The notes under the pieces: generated by a model
What the model was told of the DNA's origin: nothing
Seen by the model: only the letters and a program-made list of their open reading frames with translations
The model's database searches: none
Assembly: GCF_030547685.1 (NCBI RefSeq)
Contig: NZ_JAUOQM010000005.1
Location: 72,313-136,312 of the forward strand
Length of the DNA stretch: 64,000 nt
From: Gilvimarinus sp. 2_MG-2023
Lineage (GTDB): Bacteria; Pseudomonadota; Gammaproteobacteria; Pseudomonadales; Cellvibrionaceae
Direction of reading: 5' to 3'
Shown: in pieces, positions 44,239 through 54,497 of the stretch
Layout: the number at the start of each line of letters is the position of its first letter
Numbering within the stretch: the first letter of the stretch is position 1
Program-made: the position numbers and the translations under genes

Positions 44239-46620
44239 ATGTCACAAGGTACCGCGCTACACCATAAACTACTGATTGGAGCGGCCAGCACCACAGCGTT
44301 ATTAGCCACAATGGCCGCCAACGCCGAACACAACAATCAAAAAGTAGAAGAAATGGTGATAACCGCCTCGGGCTTTGAACAAAAGCTTGTGGATGCGCCA
44401 GCCAGTATCTCGGTAATCGATCAAACCGAAATTCTCACCCGCCCCCACGTTAACTTACTGGATATGCTCAAATACCAAGAAGGTATTGATATCGGCACGA
44501 CGCGCGACAAAACCGGCCAGGGCAGCGTCAGTATGCGTGGCTTAACCGGCGAATACACCCTGTATTTGATTGACGGCAAACGCCAAAACAACCACGGCGA
44601 CATCTACCCCAACAACTTTGGCGGCAACGCGTTTGGCCATATGCCTCCGGCGGAAGCCATCGAACAAATTGAAGTGATTCGCGGCCCGGCCTCCACCCTG
44701 TACGGCGCCGACGCGCTCGGTGGTGTCATCAACATCATCACCAAAAAAGATATCGACCACTGGTTCGGCACCGTTAACCTAGCCGGTAATATTCAGCAAA
44801 ACAGCGACTTCGGCAATGCCACCCAAGCGGATTTTTTCGTGGCCGGACCACTGATTGCTGACACGCTCGCCCTTGGTGTGCGCGGCAGTCTGTACGATAC
44901 CGAAGCCTCATCGCCTGAGTTTGAGCCTGCCGTCGACCCCAATGGCACAACGCATTATCGCAGCCTCGGATTTGGCAGCGGCGGACGCACAGTCGACAGC
45001 GAAAGTCAGGAATACGGCGCCACCTTAACTTTGACACCAAACCGCGACCACACTCTGCGTCTTGCTTACGACTACTCCGAGCAGGTTTACGACAACACAC
45101 CGTTTACCAACCCGGACACCGGTGAACTGTCTTACCCACTGGGCACCAAAGACAATATCGCAGCACTGTGGCAAACCAGTGGCGGACAGGTAAACCCTCG
45201 TGCCGGTTACGCCGCTGATCAAGAGTTTAACCGCGCCTGGTGGTCCTTGAGCCACGACGCCGACTGGAGCTTCGGCACCAGCAGCCTGTCACTGTCTTAC
45301 GTCGACACTGCCAACGACGGTCGCACCCTGCCACTGAGTGTGGAAGAGCGCTTGCACTTACAAGAGATGTACGATGGCACCGGCGAATATGCCGGCATGA
45401 GCGAAGAGGAGCGCCGCAATCTGGCCGAGACCACCTTCCTGCCGCGCCCCGACCGCCCACTGGAGAGCCGCCAGTACACACTCGATGCCCGCGTCGACAT
45501 ACCCTTTGAAGCTGCCGGCAGCCACAAATTTGTGCTCGGCGGCCAGGTCATTGACGGCGAGCTGGAAGATGGCGTATTCGGTTTAGAAACCAATAACCCC
45601 GGCGGCATTCAAAAACAAGAAATGTACTCTCTGTTTGTAGAGGACAGCTGGACTCTAGCCACTCCATTCACCATCACCGCCGGCGTGCGCTACGACGAAC
45701 ACGATGTGTTCGGCAGTCAGGTATCGCCGCGCCTGTACGGGGTGTACACCATTAACAACAACTGGACCGTTAAAGGCGGTGTGGCCACCGGTTATAAAAC
45801 GCCGCAAACTACGGATCTGTACGACGGCATCACCGGCTTTGGCGGCCAGGGCACCTCGCCGTTTGCCGGCAACCCAGACCTGGAGCCAGAAACCAGCGTC
45901 AACAGCGAAATTGCCATCTACTGGACCGGCAATGATGGTCACAACTTTAATGCCACCTATTTCAACACTCGCTTTGACGACAAAATTGCCAGTGGCGATA
46001 CCATTTACAGCTGTGAGACCACCGGCGGCCAACGCCCCTGTGTCAATCTGGGTGCCTACGACAGTCTCGGTTACGACACCTACAGTCAAAAAATTAATAT
46101 CGACCAAGTGGATATTCAGGGCGTAGAAATCGCCGGGCGCTATATTCTGAGCGACAGCTGGTCGCTGAATGCCAACTACACCTGGACCGACAGCGAACAG
46201 ACCAGCGGCCCTGAGGAAGGTCAGCCGCTGACCAACACCGCCGAGCACATGGCCAATGCCTCTATCAACTGGACCATTTTGCCCAATCTCAGCATGATGC
46301 TACAGGGAGAGTTCCGCTCAGACCGCTACCGCAGTTGGGACAGCGTGCTCGACAAGCCGTTGTACTATAAAAATTACGCGTTGCTGCACCTAGGCATTAC
46401 CTATGAAGTGACCGACAACATCACCGTCTTTGGCCGTGTTAATAACTTGCTAGATGAAGACTTCACCTCTTACACCACCGAATATGTCGACCTGGACAAC
46501 GACGGTGTCTATACCTTGGCCACGGGTCGCGGTGCGGTCAGTGAAGTGGTCTTTACCGATAACTACAACGTTAAAGATGCCGGCCGCAACTTTTGGGTGA
46601 GTGTGCAGCTAAGCTTCTAA
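44239..46620 (+). CDS. TonB-dependent outer-membrane receptor (siderophore type)
   Basis: 793 residues. A signal peptide ends near ANA-29. A TonB box (EEMVITASG) precedes the plug domain, with GSVSMRGLTGEYTLYLIDGKRQNNHGDIYP and IEVIRGPASTLYGADALGGVINIITKK. A 22-stranded barrel follows, ending in VQLSF. The plug resembles FepA/CirA-type iron receptors more than SusC-type sugar receptors, and the upstream Fur-like sites agree with that. The GH16 neighbour leaves a glucan role possible. A strong terminator follows. Confidence 0.92.
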   Translation: MSQGTALHHKLLIGAASTTALLATMAANAEHNNQKVEEMVITASGFEQKLVDAPASISVIDQTEILTRPHVNLLDMLKYQEGIDIGTTRDKTGQGSVSMRGLTGEYTLYLIDGKRQNNHGDIYPNNFGGNAFGHMPPAEAIEQIEVIRGPASTLYGADALGGVINIITKKDIDHWFGTVNLAGNIQQNSDFGNATQADFFVAGPLIADTLALGVRGSLYDTEASSPEFEPAVDPNGTTHYRSLGFGSGGRTVDSESQEYGATLTLTPNRDHTLRLAYDYSEQVYDNTPFTNPDTGELSYPLGTKDNIAALWQTSGGQVNPRAGYAADQEFNRAWWSLSHDADWSFGTSSLSLSYVDTANDGRTLPLSVEERLHLQEMYDGTGEYAGMSEEERRNLAETTFLPRPDRPLESRQYTLDARVDIPFEAAGSHKFVLGGQVIDGELEDGVFGLETNNPGGIQKQEMYSLFVEDSWTLATPFTITAGVRYDEHDVFGSQVSPRLYGVYTINNNWTVKGGVATGYKTPQTTDLYDGITGFGGQGTSPFAGNPDLEPETSVNSEIAIYWTGNDGHNFNATYFNTRFDDKIASGDTIYSCETTGGQRPCVNLGAYDSLGYDTYSQKINIDQVDIQGVEIAGRYILSDSWSLNANYTWTDSEQTSGPEEGQPLTNTAEHMANASINWTILPNLSMMLQGEFRSDRYRSWDSVLDKPLYYKNYALLHLGITYEVTDNITVFGRVNNLLDEDFTSYTTEYVDLDNDGVYTLATGRGAVSEVVFTDNYNVKDAGRNFWVSVQLSF

Positions 46621-46650
46621 TGACCACTGCTCGTTTTATTCTCCTTACCT

Positions 46651-46675
46651 CGGGCCCAAATGGGCCCGTTTTTTT
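46651..46675 (+). terminator. Rho-independent terminator of the TonB-dependent receptor gene
   Basis: CGGGCCC (46651-46657), loop AAAT, GGGCCCG (46662-46668), then seven T. Confidence 0.92.
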
Positions 46676-46729
46676 ATCTCACACATGCGATAATAGCGGC
46701 GCAATGTCTTAACCTGGTACTTAACCTCT

Positions 46730-47887
46730 GTGCTCACGCTTCCACCGCTGTCTCTGTATATTCATATTCCCTGGTGTGTTCGCAAATGCCCCTACTGCGA
46801 TTTCAACTCCCACCAAAGTGACACGACGCTGCCCGAGCGGGACTATGTCCAAGCCCTAGCGCAGGACTTACTCGCCGATGCCGAGCTGGCCCAAGGGCGC
46901 AAGCTCACCAGTATCTTTTTCGGCGGCGGTACCCCCAGCTTATTTTCCGCCGGCGCGATCGGTCAGATACTCGACCACGCCGAACGCACTCTCGGTTTTA
47001 GCGACGACATAGAAATTACTCTGGAAGCCAACCCGGGCACCTTTGAACAAGACAAGTTCACAGGCTTTCGCGCCGCGGGCGTCAACCGCCTGTCCATCGG
47101 CATTCAAAGCTTTCAAGACGAACAACTGCAAGCACTGGGGCGCATTCACGACAGCCATTCGGCCCTCAGAGCAGCGGACACCGCACGCCGGGCCGGCTTC
47201 GATAACCTCAATCTCGATTTAATGCACGGCCTGCCGGGCCAAAGCTTGAGTGCGGCGATGGACGACTTAAACACCGCGCTATCGCTTGAGCCCGAGCACC
47301 TAAGCTGGTACCAGCTCACCATCGAACCCAACACCGTGTTTTACAGTCAGCCTCCCACACTACCGATTGAAGACACCCTGGCTGACATTCAGGATGAGGG
47401 TCACGCCAGGCTTGAACAGGCCGGTTTTAAGCGTTACGAAGTATCGGCCTACGCCCGTGGCGCACGCGCCCAACACAACCTCAATTACTGGCAGTTTGGC
47501 GACTATTTGGGTATTGGTGCCGGGGCCCACGGTAAAATCACCCAGCCCAACCCGGGCCATGTGTTCCGCCAGTGGAAGACTCGTCAGCCCGAGGCTTACT
47601 TATCGGCACAACAAGGCCCGGGGCGCTATAGCAACCCATTTGTTGCCGGCCGCGAGGCCATTGACCCCACGGCTCTACCGCTAGAGTTTTTACTCAACAC
47701 CTTGCGGTTAAACGAGGGCTGCGCTCCCGAGCTATTCCCGGCCCGCACCGGCCTCCCCTCACAAGCACTCGAACCGCACTGGCAAGGGTTAGTCGATAAA
47801 GGCTTAGTACACCCGCGCCATTTACGTATCGGCACCACTGAGCTCGGCATGCGATTTCTCAACGATGTCTTAGGTGCCTACACCTAA
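46730..47887 (+). CDS. hemW: Radical SAM heme chaperone HemW
   Basis: 385 residues, GTG start. The 4Fe-4S site is C16-x3-C20-x2-C23 (CVRKCPYC). GGGTPSLF and the HNLNYWQFGDYLGIGAGAH motif, which contains the HemW heme-binding HNxxYW, separate it from HemN, which lacks coproporphyrinogen oxidase function in this branch. It probably inserts heme into respiratory enzymes. In Pseudomonas hemW directly follows rdgB. Confidence 0.94.
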   Translation: MLTLPPLSLYIHIPWCVRKCPYCDFNSHQSDTTLPERDYVQALAQDLLADAELAQGRKLTSIFFGGGTPSLFSAGAIGQILDHAERTLGFSDDIEITLEANPGTFEQDKFTGFRAAGVNRLSIGIQSFQDEQLQALGRIHDSHSALRAADTARRAGFDNLNLDLMHGLPGQSLSAAMDDLNTALSLEPEHLSWYQLTIEPNTVFYSQPPTLPIEDTLADIQDEGHARLEQAGFKRYEVSAYARGARAQHNLNYWQFGDYLGIGAGAHGKITQPNPGHVFRQWKTRQPEAYLSAQQGPGRYSNPFVAGREAIDPTALPLEFLLNTLRLNEGCAPELFPARTGLPSQALEPHWQGLVDKGLVHPRHLRIGTTELGMRFLNDVLGAYT

Positions 47888-48031
47888 GCGACAATTAAAC
47901 CTTGGCCTTAACAGCGCGACAAGTTTCGCCACCATCGCCCTTTGCAAAAGAATCGGACCTAAACATCTGACTTTCCTGCGTTCACTGCTACAATTACTAA
48001 AAGCAGACCATTCGGATGTGACACCACTTAC

Positions 48032-50437
48032 ATGCTGTCCTTTTTTAAATACGCCCGCGAGAACCCAATCGCCACCCGTTTGCTCGGGCTGATTATTATA
48101 TGCAGCTCCCTAATTACCCTGATCGCCATTATTTTTCAGCTCTACGCCAGCTTTAACGATGACGTCTCTTCGCTGGAGAAGCGCCTCGACCAAGTTAGAG
48201 TTAGCACTCTGGCCAGCATCACCAAAAGCCTGTGGGGCTTCGATCAAGAGCAACTGCAAATCCAGGTAGACGGTGTTTTAGAAGTGGCCGACGTGGTGCA
48301 GGTACAAGTCGACTGGCACGATTGGAACAATCAACCCCAAACTCTGACCGCCGCTCATCCCAACATTAACAACAGCACCATAAAGAGCAACCCCAACCGT
48401 TACCTGATCAAGCAGTACGAGCTAATCTATCAAGATGCCAGCACCAGCGCCCAGCACCTCGGCACGCTCACGGTCACTGCCAACCTGACCAGTATTTACG
48501 ATAAACTGTTTGAACGCGCCTTCTTTATTGCTGCCATTCAAGGCGGTAAAACACTGATTATTTCACTGCTGATTTTATGGCTAATCCACACAATGCTGAC
48601 CCGTCATATGGTCACCATTGCCCAATACGCTAACCAGCTCAATCTTAAAAAATTGTCCACTCCCTTAACACTGAATCGCATTAAGACTGACCAAGCCCCG
48701 GATGAACTGGACAATGTCACCAACGCCATCAACCACATGCGTGAGACACTGCTCGACGATATTGAGCGTCGCCGCTCTATGGAGCTGGCTTTATTATCAG
48801 AAAAAGAAGAGAAAATAGAATCGCGCAGGCAAAAACTGATCGCCGAAGATGCCAACCGTGCCAAAAGTCAGTTCCTGGCCACCATGAGCCACGAGATCCG
48901 CACTCCTATGAATGGGGTGATTGGTATGGTGGAAATGCTACGCGACACACGTCTGGACGATAACCAAAAACACTATTTAGAGGTAATCCACCGCAGCGGT
49001 GAAACTCTGCTCGACATCATTAACGATATTCTCGATTACTCCAAAATTGAAGCGGGCAAAATGGAGCTGGAAACCGCAGAGTTCGATATTCGCTCGCTGG
49101 TGGAGGATTGCATTCAATTGTTTGGGGCCACGGCCAACAAGCGCAGCCTAGAACTGTATTGCTATATTGCTCCCGAAATACCCACCAAACTGCGCGGCGA
49201 CCCCACCCGGTTGCGACAGATCATTACTAATTTGGTGGGTAACGCATTCAAATTTACCAGCGAAGGGGTAATCTCGGTCGATGTGGCGCTGGAAGAGGAC
49301 AGTACCGACATTGCTCCCAAAATCAAAGTCAGTGTCAGCGACACCGGTATTGGTATCCGTAAAACCGTACAAGACACTCTGTTCGACGCCTTTAACCAAG
49401 CCGATAGTTCCACCACCCGCCACTACGGCGGCACGGGGCTGGGGCTAGCTATTTGCAAAAGCCTTACGGAGTTAATGCACGGGGAGATCGGCGTATTCAG
49501 TCGCAAAGGTATGGGCTCCACTTTCTGGTTTACCGCCTGCTTTGCGCCGTCTAATAGCGTTGCCAACATACCCGAGGCACATCAAGCACTGGCAGGTAAG
49601 CGCCTGCTACTAACCGAACCCAACCAAGCCATACGCACGCTGATATCTCACTACTGCAGCCATTGGGGCATTGAGCTTGTGAGCCTCAGCAGTGCCAGTG
49701 AGACTCTGGAAACACTCGAGGCAGGCTCGCACTTTGATATTGCCTTGCTATCCCAGCAGCTGCCTATTTTATCTGGCCTACAGCTCGCCGAGCGAATTCG
49801 GCGCGAGCAAACCGCCGAGCAACTGCCCATTATTTTACTTAGTGGTTCAGATGAAGCACTGGCCACTGGCGCATTGGAGCGTTTGGCGATCGCCAATATT
49901 CTCCGCAAACCTATCATTGAAAAGAAGCTTTACGCCGCTTTATGCACAACTCAGGGGGTCACACTGGCCACAGGGGAGCGCAATCAAACCGATCCCATCC
50001 GTAAACACAACTCGCTGACGCATTTAAAAGTGCTGGTCGCCGAAGACAACGCCGTTAACCGCATGGTCATCAAGGGCCTGCTGGGTAAATTATCCATCGA
50101 ACCTATGATGACGGAGAATGGTCGCCAAGCCCTGGAGGCGCTTCGCACCAGTGAGGGCGGTTACGATCTTATATTGATGGATTGTGAAATGCCGGAAATG
50201 GATGGTTTTGAGGCCACCGAAGCCATTCGCGATTACGAAAAGCGCAATAATCTAACCGCCACAACCATTGTCGCGCTCACCGCCCACGCCCTGCAAGAGC
50301 ACCGCGAGGCCGTATTTGCCTGCGGCATGGATCATTTTTTGTGCAAACCGATCACTTTGGATGACCTAACCAATGCCCTGGACAAACTTGGCTTAACACC
50401 CGGCATCAATGTCGACAACCGCATTGCCGAGCGTTGA
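48032..50437 (+). CDS. Hybrid sensor histidine kinase with two receiver domains
   Basis: 801 residues. TM1 is near 15-37 and TM2 near 168-188, with a periplasmic sensor of about 130 residues between. A HAMP-like linker is followed by the HisKA domain with H287 in [12 protein letters not shown] and a HATPase with [16 protein letters not shown] and GGTGLGLAI. Receiver 1 (about 515-630) has LSQQLP where the acceptor Asp is expected and is degenerate. Receiver 2 (about 665-785) is intact with D717 in [12 protein letters not shown]. No Hpt or output domain is encoded next to it, so the signal must pass to a distant partner. Confidence 0.93.
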   Translation: MLSFFKYARENPIATRLLGLIIICSSLITLIAIIFQLYASFNDDVSSLEKRLDQVRVSTLASITKSLWGFDQEQLQIQVDGVLEVADVVQVQVDWHDWNNQPQTLTAAHPNINNSTIKSNPNRYLIKQYELIYQDASTSAQHLGTLTVTANLTSIYDKLFERAFFIAAIQGGKTLIISLLILWLIHTMLTRHMVTIAQYANQLNLKKLSTPLTLNRIKTDQAPDELDNVTNAINHMRETLLDDIERRRSMELALLSEKEEKIESRRQKLIAEDANRAKSQFLATMSHEIRTPMNGVIGMVEMLRDTRLDDNQKHYLEVIHRSGETLLDIINDILDYSKIEAGKMELETAEFDIRSLVEDCIQLFGATANKRSLELYCYIAPEIPTKLRGDPTRLRQIITNLVGNAFKFTSEGVISVDVALEEDSTDIAPKIKVSVSDTGIGIRKTVQDTLFDAFNQADSSTTRHYGGTGLGLAICKSLTELMHGEIGVFSRKGMGSTFWFTACFAPSNSVANIPEAHQALAGKRLLLTEPNQAIRTLISHYCSHWGIELVSLSSASETLETLEAGSHFDIALLSQQLPILSGLQLAERIRREQTAEQLPIILLSGSDEALATGALERLAIANILRKPIIEKKLYAALCTTQGVTLATGERNQTDPIRKHNSLTHLKVLVAEDNAVNRMVIKGLLGKLSIEPMMTENGRQALEALRTSEGGYDLILMDCEMPEMDGFEATEAIRDYEKRNNLTATTIVALTAHALQEHREAVFACGMDHFLCKPITLDDLTNALDKLGLTPGINVDNRIAER

Positions 50438-50655
50438 TTCGCCCCCAAAGGCTGAATTTCGCGTAAAATAGCTGCTCACAATCACCGTCATAGCGAGCGC
50501 TCGCTTGAACGCAAGCGGGACTATCCTTATTATTTACCCAGCTCAGGCGGACAGAGGGCTTTAATTTTTGTTCTCAGCCCCCATATCAGGTGCATTCCCA
50601 ATGACAATGCACTGAACACTAATTACCCAATAGTGGGTTTGGAGACTTTTTGATT
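50438..50655 (+). other. trxA leader with several hairpins
   Basis: 218 bp without a coding ORF. Visible elements are a 14-bp palindrome AGCGAGCGCTCGCT (50492-50505), a GTGCATT/AATGCAC stem (50590-50596 with 50606-50612), and ACCCA/TGGGT (50625-50629 with 50634-50638) just before the ribosome-binding GGAG at 50641. A -10-like TAAAAT is near 50464. Confidence 0.45.
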
Positions 50656-50985
50656 ATGAGTAACGACGCTATTGTTCACGTTACCGACGATTCCTTTGAT
50701 GCCGACGTACTACAGTCCGACTTACCGGTATTGGTCGATTTCTGGGCTGCTTGGTGTGGCCCTTGTAAAATGATCGCCCCCGTGCTCGACGAACTGGTGG
50801 ATCAATACGCAGGCAAGATTAAAATTGCCAAAATGGATGTCGATGCCAACAAGGAGACTCCGGCCAAGTTTGGTATTCGCGGTATTCCCACACTGATCAT
50901 TTTCAAAGGCGGCAGTGTTGAATCAACCAAAGTGGGCGCTTTGTCACGCCCGCAACTGGTTGAGTTTATCGAATCTGTGCTTTAA
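50656..50985 (+). CDS. trxA: Thioredoxin 1
   Basis: 109 residues from the ATG at 50656; a TTG two codons earlier is less likely. The active site is W-C-G-P-C at 33-37, followed by [10 protein letters not shown], and the cis-Pro is in [11 protein letters not shown] general cytoplasmic disulfide reductant. The trxA-rho-ubiD order is conserved in Pseudomonas. Confidence 0.96.
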   Translation: MSNDAIVHVTDDSFDADVLQSDLPVLVDFWAAWCGPCKMIAPVLDELVDQYAGKIKIAKMDVDANKETPAKFGIRGIPTLIIFKGGSVESTKVGALSRPQLVEFIESVL

Positions 50986-51010
50986 CAGCTCAGCGATACA
51001 CTACCCATTA

Positions 51011-51036
51011 TTAACGCCGTGAAACCGCGGCGTTAA
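51011..51036. terminator. Hairpin after trxA
   Basis: Perfect 9-bp stem TTAACGCCG (51011-51019) / CGGCGTTAA (51028-51036) with an 8-nt loop. There is no immediate U-tract, so it is either a weak terminator or an RNA-end stabiliser. Confidence 0.5.
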
Positions 51037-51061
51037 TCATTCCAGATAATTTTTCAGGGCT

Positions 51062-51090
51062 TTGCACTTTTTGAAATTTGCCGCTATACT
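51062..51090 (+). promoter_or_regulatory. Strong candidate sigma-70 promoter for rho
   Basis: TTGCAC (51062-51067), exactly 17 nt, then TATACT (51085-51090). It predicts a rho leader of about 305 nt, consistent with the long autoregulated leader known for rho in other bacteria. Confidence 0.7.
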
Positions 51091-51307
51091 CCGAATCACT
51101 TGTTACAGCTCTCATTAGTTCAGCCCGGTATCAGCGCCACCAACCCGCCAGATTTGGGCAAAATTAAGACTCCCTGCTACCTTCTTTACTTTCCAGAGTT
51201 TAAATCTGTGGGTATTCGCAAGCTAGGAGTATCAAACCTGAGCACTGTAATAGAAATTTAATTGAAGTTTGCGTCGCAAAACAACAATATACGCGCCGGC
51301 TTTACCG

Positions 51308-51406
51308 ATGGTGCCTAAATCCTTAAACCGATGGTATCTGTCACTTAGCCTGCTGGGCCGCAAATTCCTGCAACTTATTCATTCACAACCAAGTCCAACT
51401 GTATGA
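51308..51406 (+). CDS. Possible 32-residue leader peptide overlapping the rho start
   Basis: ATG at 51308, 32 codons, TGA at 51404-51406; the rho ATG is 51403-51405, an ATGA overlap. The predicted peptide starts [16 protein letters not shown] and is Leu- and Ser-rich. Neither this ATG nor the rho ATG has a clear Shine-Dalgarno sequence: the bases before rho read accaagtccaactgt. Translational coupling would therefore make sense. E. coli has a rho leader peptide of similar length, but I see no sequence relation. It could be chance. Confidence 0.4.
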   Translation: MVPKSLNRWYLSLSLLGRKFLQLIHSQPSPTV

Positions 51407-52662
51407 ATCTAACCGATCTAAAAAAGAAACCCATTGAAGAACTGATTGATATCGCTCGCGAAACGGGTCAAGAAAACCTCGCTCGCTCTCGCAAGCAAGA
51501 CATTATCTTTAATATCCTTAAACGTCACGCCAAAAGCGGTGAAGACATCTACGGCGACGGGGTATTAGAAATCCTTCAGGACGGTTTCGGCTTCCTGCGC
51601 TCGGCAGACAGTTCATACCTAGCGGGCCCCGACGACATCTACGTATCACCCAGCCAAATTCGACGCTTTAACCTGCGCACCGGTGATACCATTGCGGGCA
51701 AGATTCGCCCCCCTAAAGAAGGCGAGCGTTATTTCGCTTTGCTCAAGGTTAATCAGATTAACTTTGACAAGCCCGAAAGCTCCCGCAACAAAATTCTGTT
51801 TGAAAACCTCACCCCGCTCTTCCCTGATCAACGTCTACAGCTCGAAGCTGGTAATGGCTCTACCGAAGATTTGACCGGTCGCATCATCGACTTAATCTCT
51901 CCTATCGGTAAAGGTCAGCGCGGCTTGATTGTCGCACCGCCCAAGGCGGGTAAAACCATTATGATGCAGAACATCGCTCAGGCGATCACTCGCAACAATC
52001 CCGAGTGTCACATGATTGTTTTGCTTATCGACGAGCGCCCGGAAGAGGTAACCGAAATGCAGCGTTCGGTGCGCGGTGAGGTGGTAGCTTCAACCTTCGA
52101 TGAGCCACCGGCCCGCCACGTACAAGTGGCCGACATGGTCATTGAGCGCGCCAAGCGTCTGGTTGAACACAAAAAAGACGTTATTATTCTGCTCGACTCC
52201 ATCACCCGCTTAGCCCGTGCCTACAACACCGTCATCCCCTCCTCCGGTAAAGTACTCACCGGTGGTGTCGACGCTCACGCTCTGGAGCGCCCCAAACGCT
52301 TCTTTGGTGCCGCGCGCAACATTGAAGAGGGCGGCAGCTTGTCTATTATCGCCACCGCATTGGTCGATACCGGCTCGAAGATGGATGAAGTCATCTACGA
52401 AGAGTTTAAAGGTACCGGTAACCTGGAGTTGCACCTGGACCGCAAGATCGCCGAGAAACGCATCTATCCGGCCATTAACGTCCGCCGCTCTGGCACCCGT
52501 CGCGAAGACCTACTAATGAAAGACGATGAGCTACAGCGCGTGTGGATTCTGCGCCGCCTGCTGAACGACATGGAAGACGTCTCGGCTACTGAGTTTTTGG
52601 TCGACAAGCTCAAAGACTTTAAAACCAACGATGAGTTCTTCCTCTCTATGAAGAGAAAGTAA
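51403..52662 (+). CDS. rho: Transcription termination factor Rho
   Basis: 419 residues, the same length as E. coli Rho. The N-terminal helical region and RNA-binding cold-shock-like fold contain [17 protein letters not shown]. The hexameric ATPase core carries Walker A APPKAGKT, Walker [17 protein letters not shown], the Q-loop region [11 protein letters not shown] and the R-loop. Full length and without inserts. It is preceded by a long leader and followed by an extensive terminator hairpin. Confidence 0.98.
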   Translation: MNLTDLKKKPIEELIDIARETGQENLARSRKQDIIFNILKRHAKSGEDIYGDGVLEILQDGFGFLRSADSSYLAGPDDIYVSPSQIRRFNLRTGDTIAGKIRPPKEGERYFALLKVNQINFDKPESSRNKILFENLTPLFPDQRLQLEAGNGSTEDLTGRIIDLISPIGKGQRGLIVAPPKAGKTIMMQNIAQAITRNNPECHMIVLLIDERPEEVTEMQRSVRGEVVASTFDEPPARHVQVADMVIERAKRLVEHKKDVIILLDSITRLARAYNTVIPSSGKVLTGGVDAHALERPKRFFGAARNIEEGGSLSIIATALVDTGSKMDEVIYEEFKGTGNLELHLDRKIAEKRIYPAINVRRSGTRREDLLMKDDELQRVWILRRLLNDMEDVSATEFLVDKLKDFKTNDEFFLSMKRK

Positions 52663-52680
52663 TAAATCGGTGAATGGTTG

Positions 52681-52719
52681 ACGAAAAACGGGGAACGTAA
52701 AATGTTCCCCGTTTTTCGT
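52681..52719 (+). terminator. Long-stem terminator after rho
   Basis: Perfect 16-bp inverted repeat: 52681-52696 pairs with 52704-52719 across a 7-nt loop. The core is CGGGGAAC/GTTCCCCG with A-rich and T-rich flanks, so it can end transcripts from both strands. Confidence 0.93.
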
Positions 52720-52758
52720 TATACTTTTCATAACCCGTAACCCGCATCCGGATTTACC

Positions 52759-54225
52759 ATGAAGTACAGCGACCTTCGCGATTTTATTCAACAGCTCGAA
52801 GCACGTGGCCAACTAAAGCGCATCAGCGCCGAGATTGACCCCAATCTGGAAATGACCGAAATCTGTGATCGCACTCTGCGTGCCGGTGGCCCCGCCCTGT
52901 TGTTTGAAAACCCCAAAGGCTACGACATCCCCGTACTGGGTAATTTATTCGGCACCCCCGAGCGCGTCGCTCTGGGCATGGGCGAAGAGTCGGTAACCGA
53001 GTTGCGCGAGATCGGTAAACTGCTGGCATTTTTAAAAGAACCCGAGCCACCCAAAGGCTTAAAAGACGCATGGCAAAAATTGCCCATTTTTAAGCAAGTT
53101 TTAAATATGGCACCTAAGGTATTAAAAAAAGCGCCTTGCCAAGAGGTGGTATTAGAAGGCGACGCCGTTGACCTTGACCGACTCCCTATCCAAACCTGCT
53201 GGCCGGGGGATGCCGCACCACTCATTACCTGGCCTTTGGTTATCACTCGCGGGCCGCACAAAGAGCGACAAAACCTCGGCATATACCGCATGCAGAAAAT
53301 CGGTAAAAATCGTTTGATTATGCGCTGGTTAAGTCACCGCGGCGGCGCCTTGGATTTTCGTGAATGGCAGCAAACAAATCCGGGCCAACCTTTTCCCGTA
53401 GCGGTGGCCTTAGGCGCCGATCCGGCCACCATTTTAGGCGCAGTCACCCCCGTACCCGACACGTTAAGCGAATACGCCTTCGCCGGACTTTTGCGCGGCG
53501 ATAAAACGGAAGTGATCAAGGCTGGTGATAACGAACTGCAAGTGCCCGCCTCGGCCGAGTTTATATTAGAGGGCCACATTGCCCCCGACGACATGGCACC
53601 CGAGGGCCCCTACGGCGATCACACTGGTTACTACAATGAGGTGGATAACTTCCCAGTATTCACCGTCACCCGTATCACTCACCGGCGCGACCCAATTTAC
53701 CACAGCACCTACACCGGCCGCCCACCGGATGAACCCGCCGTACTCGGCCTGGCCCTGAACGAAGTGTTTATCCCGCTGCTGCAAAAACAGTTTCCGGAAA
53801 TTGTCGATTTCTACTTACCGCCCGAGGGCTGTTCGTACCGCATGGCCGTGGTTACCATGAAAAAACAGTACCCCGGCCACGCCAAGCGCGTCATGATGGG
53901 CGTCTGGTCATTCCTGCGACAATTCATGTACACCAAATTTGTGATCGTCACCGACGACGACGTCAACGCCCGCGACTGGCAAGATGTGATTTGGGCCATC
54001 ACCACCCGCATGGATCCTGCGCGCGACACCACACTGGTAGAAAATACGCCGATCGATTACCTCGACTTTGCCTCCCCCGTTTCCGGGCTGGGTTCCAAAA
54101 TGGGTATGGATGCCACCAACAAATGGCCCGGCGAAACCGACCGCGAATGGGGTGAACCCATCGTAATGGATCCGGCCGTTAAGGAAAAGATTGACGCACT
54201 GTGGGATGAGCTGGATATTCTTTGA
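52759..54225 (+). CDS. ubiD: 4-hydroxy-3-polyprenylbenzoate decarboxylase
   Basis: 488 residues, standard length. UbiD-family segments include [26 protein letters not shown], the Glu-Arg-Glu-type active-site region around [11 protein letters not shown], and [17 protein letters not shown]. It decarboxylates the ubiquinone precursor using prenylated FMN made by UbiX, which is not in this window. Same place after rho as in Pseudomonas. Confidence 0.97.
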   Translation: MKYSDLRDFIQQLEARGQLKRISAEIDPNLEMTEICDRTLRAGGPALLFENPKGYDIPVLGNLFGTPERVALGMGEESVTELREIGKLLAFLKEPEPPKGLKDAWQKLPIFKQVLNMAPKVLKKAPCQEVVLEGDAVDLDRLPIQTCWPGDAAPLITWPLVITRGPHKERQNLGIYRMQKIGKNRLIMRWLSHRGGALDFREWQQTNPGQPFPVAVALGADPATILGAVTPVPDTLSEYAFAGLLRGDKTEVIKAGDNELQVPASAEFILEGHIAPDDMAPEGPYGDHTGYYNEVDNFPVFTVTRITHRRDPIYHSTYTGRPPDEPAVLGLALNEVFIPLLQKQFPEIVDFYLPPEGCSYRMAVVTMKKQYPGHAKRVMMGVWSFLRQFMYTKFVIVTDDDVNARDWQDVIWAITTRMDPARDTTLVENTPIDYLDFASPVSGLGSKMGMDATNKWPGETDREWGEPIVMDPAVKEKIDALWDELDIL

Positions 54226-54459
54226 TGCATCGCACTTGATTTGAGCAACTATAAAAATATCTATAAAGGCGTCGAAATAAAACTAAAAGACGCAATAAAA
54301 TCTTCTATTTTTAATATCATTTTTTCGAGAGTATCGCCTTAGGAGTGACCGGTAAGTCGCAAAGAATGTGGACCCGAAGCGGCAACTGTATCGCACTGTA
54401 GTCTTGCACAATCCAGCTTGACTATACCTCTGAGAGGTAAAGGCTCAAACAATTAACAA
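54226..54459. other. Non-coding stretch between ubiD and the uronate locus
   Basis: An A/T-rich first half (54245-54330) is followed by more balanced sequence. A small hairpin TACCTC-TGA-GAGGTA is at 54425-54439. No ORF of coding character and no recognisable RNA family. It marks the left boundary of the accessory uronate genes. Confidence 0.4.
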
Positions 54460-54491
54460 ATCACAGGCGACACAACAGTGCCGCCTGTGAT
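54460..54491 (-). terminator. Terminator of the TRAP-isomerase operon
   Basis: Perfect 10-bp inverted repeat ATCACAGGCG (54460-54469) / CGCCTGTGAT (54482-54491) with a 12-nt loop. On the minus strand it is followed by TTTGTTAATTGTTT, six bases past the isomerase stop. Confidence 0.75.
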
Positions 54492-54497
54492 GATTCG

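Noticed and set aside
54341..54440. Possible c-di-GMP riboswitch near the CGCAAAG sequence
   Set aside because: Only a short motif matches; the paired helices and tetraloop receptor of the class are missing.
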